From: Lepidostoma basale
Taxonomy: Eukaryota; Arthropoda; Insecta; Trichoptera; Lepidostomatidae
NCBI GenBank assembly: GCA_022606425.2
Contig: JAHDVF020001229.1
Coordinates: 868,001 to 932,000 of the forward strand
Direction of reading: 5' to 3'
DNA: 64,000 nucleotides
The notes below the pieces were generated by a model, which saw only the letters and a list, made by a program, of their open reading frames with translations, was not told the origin of the DNA and did no database searches. Position 1 is the stretch's first letter. The number at the start of each line of letters is the position of its first letter. Position numbers and translations under genes: made by a program. Shown here piece after piece: positions 61,843 through 64,000 of the stretch.

Positions 61843-64000
61843 CTATTGTAAATGTAAAAGTACATATTTACAAACTGAAAAAAAAACTTTATTTTTAAAG
61901 TACTTTAACTAACAATGTTTATTTTTCATAGGTTTTAATTTTCAATTTTCATTCATTTTTTACTTTGTTTAAAGTACTTACTTTGAATATTAGACTTTAG
62001 AATTGTTAAAATAAATATACAAATTAAATACAATTTTAAACTTTTTGTAGATTTAAAATAAAAAACAGAGTTACACATTAAATAAAATATCAATTTAATT
62101 TGAAATTAATTATGGACTTTTACAATAATAAAAGTATCTACTTTACAATAACTGTAATTACTATATTCAAAAGTAAACAATGACTGTAATATGTATTTGA
62201 TTTTAACGCATTCACAAAGAGAATCGTTTTTTTTTTTTGTTGTTTAAAACAAGTTTATTTTTAATCATTTTGTCATCATCATCAATTTGATTGAAATGTA
62301 GTTACAAAAATTCAAGTAATAATTTTTTTTTTCAAAGTTTGAAAGTAAAACTATAGATTTACACATTTAATAATAATATAAATAACATCAATTCCATTTG
62401 AATTAGACTAAGACACTTAGATTTTTTTTTCAAATTTGTATACAGATCCAAAAAATAAATACATATAAATATTGTTTATTTGGTAAAATTTCAATAATTT
62501 GGATTAGACAACTCTTTTCAATGTAAATGTACGCATACTAATTCCAATACTACACACCAAAACTAGTTTAATACAAAATAATTTTTATTTTAATAAATAC
62601 AGAAGAGTTTAATTATACATATAAAATGTAACTTCTATATTAGACACAGAAACAAGTGATTCACACATCAAATGTTTTTTTTTAAATAAAACACAATAGA
62701 TTTCCAACTGCTACATTGTTATTGTAAATATGGAATAGTAAACATACAATACATGAAAAAAATTACTTCAAAATAATACATCAAACTAACAGATTTACAC
62801 ATTGAATAAAACATATTTTTACTTCAGATATAACAATTAAATTCCCTTCAAATTTTGTATATACACAAAATTTAATAAATACAATTTACACCACTAAATT
62901 ACTTTATTAATATGTAGATGATTTTCCAATAGATTTACAAATTTTATTTTACAATAACTTTTACATTGAATTTAACTTTATATTGTCTAATGCAAATTAT
63001 TTGATTGTAAATAAACAATATTTAAATATTACTTCAAGAAATCAAAATCAACAAATTTACGCATTGAAAACAAAATTTTACTAACTTCAAAATACTAAAT
63101 ATATTTTTATATATAATTATAAATACTCAAATTACTTCAAAGATAGACATCAACTTTTTACAACTTCATTACTTCAAAGATAGATCAACATTTACACATT
63201 GAATAATAGTGTAAATTTACTGTGAATTTGACATGAAATTACCAAATGATGTACAATTGTAAATAGTATTAAATCAATTATTACCCAAATATAACTGCAA
63301 GATAAGATAAAGAATCAACAATCATACATTGTCTAAAATTTTGCCTTTTCTGTGAATTTAACTAGATATGAAATTGTATAATCCTATTTAATCAATTATT
63401 ACACAAATATATTACTTCTAGATAAAACATAGAATCAACATTTACACATTGAATAAAAATATACTTTTACTGCCAATTTAACCTGAAATTACCCAAATGA
63501 AATTGAATTCCTATTCAATCAATTATTACCCAAATATATTACTTCTAGATGAGACATGGAATCAACATTTACACATTGAATAAAATATACTTTTACTGTA
63601 AATGTTACATGAAATTACCACATGTAATTTTATATTTGTAAAAATAATTTAGTTAATGAATACCCAAATATCGAGATAAAACATTGAATCAAAATTTACA
63701 AATTTAAATAAAATATACTTAAACTGCGAATCTAAGAAATGAAATTATATAATCTTATTTAATCAATTATTACCAAAATATACTTCTAGATGTGATACAG
63801 ACTCAACATTTACACATTGAATAAAATATAAATTTACTGTAAATATAATACGAAATTAACTTCTACATGTCACATAGACTCAACATTTACACATTGAATA
63901 AAATATAATTTTACTGTAAATATAATACGAAATTATGACATGGAACCTAATATTTGTAAATATAATTTAATCAATGAATACTTAAATATATTACTTCTAG
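61843..64000. other. AT-rich repeat remainder
   Basis: Decayed copies of the unit described for 58760-64000; no gene. Confidence 0.6.

Larger units (their letters stand above)
58760..64000. repeat. AT-rich satellite-like domain made of decayed related units
   Basis: From about 58760 to the window end the sequence is strongly AT-rich and built of variants of a few words: TTTACACATTGAATAAAATA, ACTTTTACTGTAAATTTAA, CATGAAATTACC, GTAAATATAATTTAATCAAT, GAATACTTAAATATATTACT. Units are well ordered at 60400-61190 and 63200-64000 and badly scrambled elsewhere. The unit continues past the window end. Confidence 0.75.

Overview
This window reads as part of an insect genome, most likely a moth or butterfly (inference). 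It is AT-rich, dense in short 3' pieces of non-LTR retrotransposons, tRNA-derived SINEs and foldback (palindromic) elements, and carries one recognisable host gene. That gene is the 3' part of bric-a-brac (bab), a BTB/pipsqueak transcription factor, on the + strand. Four exons can be placed by splice sites and codon phase: 40842-40899, 42471-42737 (psq helix-turn-helix), 46096-46253 (AT-hook block) and 49062-49361 (alanine/proline/serine-rich C-terminus with stop). Phases match at every junction (1, 1, 0). The BTB-coding exons are not in the window, so 1-40841 is best read as the 3' part of a very large bab intron.

Layout. 1-40.8 kb: intron packed with retrotransposon 3' ends, two SINE families, foldback elements, a 25-bp and a ~170-bp tandem array, and a few GC-richer, repeat-poor islands that could be regulatory. 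At 32.7-37.0 kb a nearly complete Jockey/CR1-type LINE lies antisense to bab with both ORFs open. 40.8-49.4 kb: the four bab exons and their introns, including a ~72-bp minisatellite split by a SINE just upstream of exon 3. 49.4-54.9 kb: 3' UTR and repeat-poor downstream DNA. 54.9-58.6 kb: more LINE debris. 58.7-64 kb: very AT-rich repeat DNA, with a foldback element enclosing a 109-bp tandem array, a pogo/Tigger-like MITE and many decayed related units running off the end.

Most unusual observation. Several foldback families that differ in sequence share one architecture: CTGAWGA (or close to it), one extra base, a perfect hairpin, GAA, a short self-complementary box beginning with A and ending with T, then C or T. 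This is the layout of a hammerhead ribozyme core with a palindromic stem III, except for one extra base before stem II. Catalysis is unproven, and one family breaks the CUGANGA box.

Only bab has a predicted host function: it binds DNA through its psq domain and AT-hook in the nucleus. All other coding sequence belongs to mobile elements. No tRNA, rRNA or CRISPR features were found.
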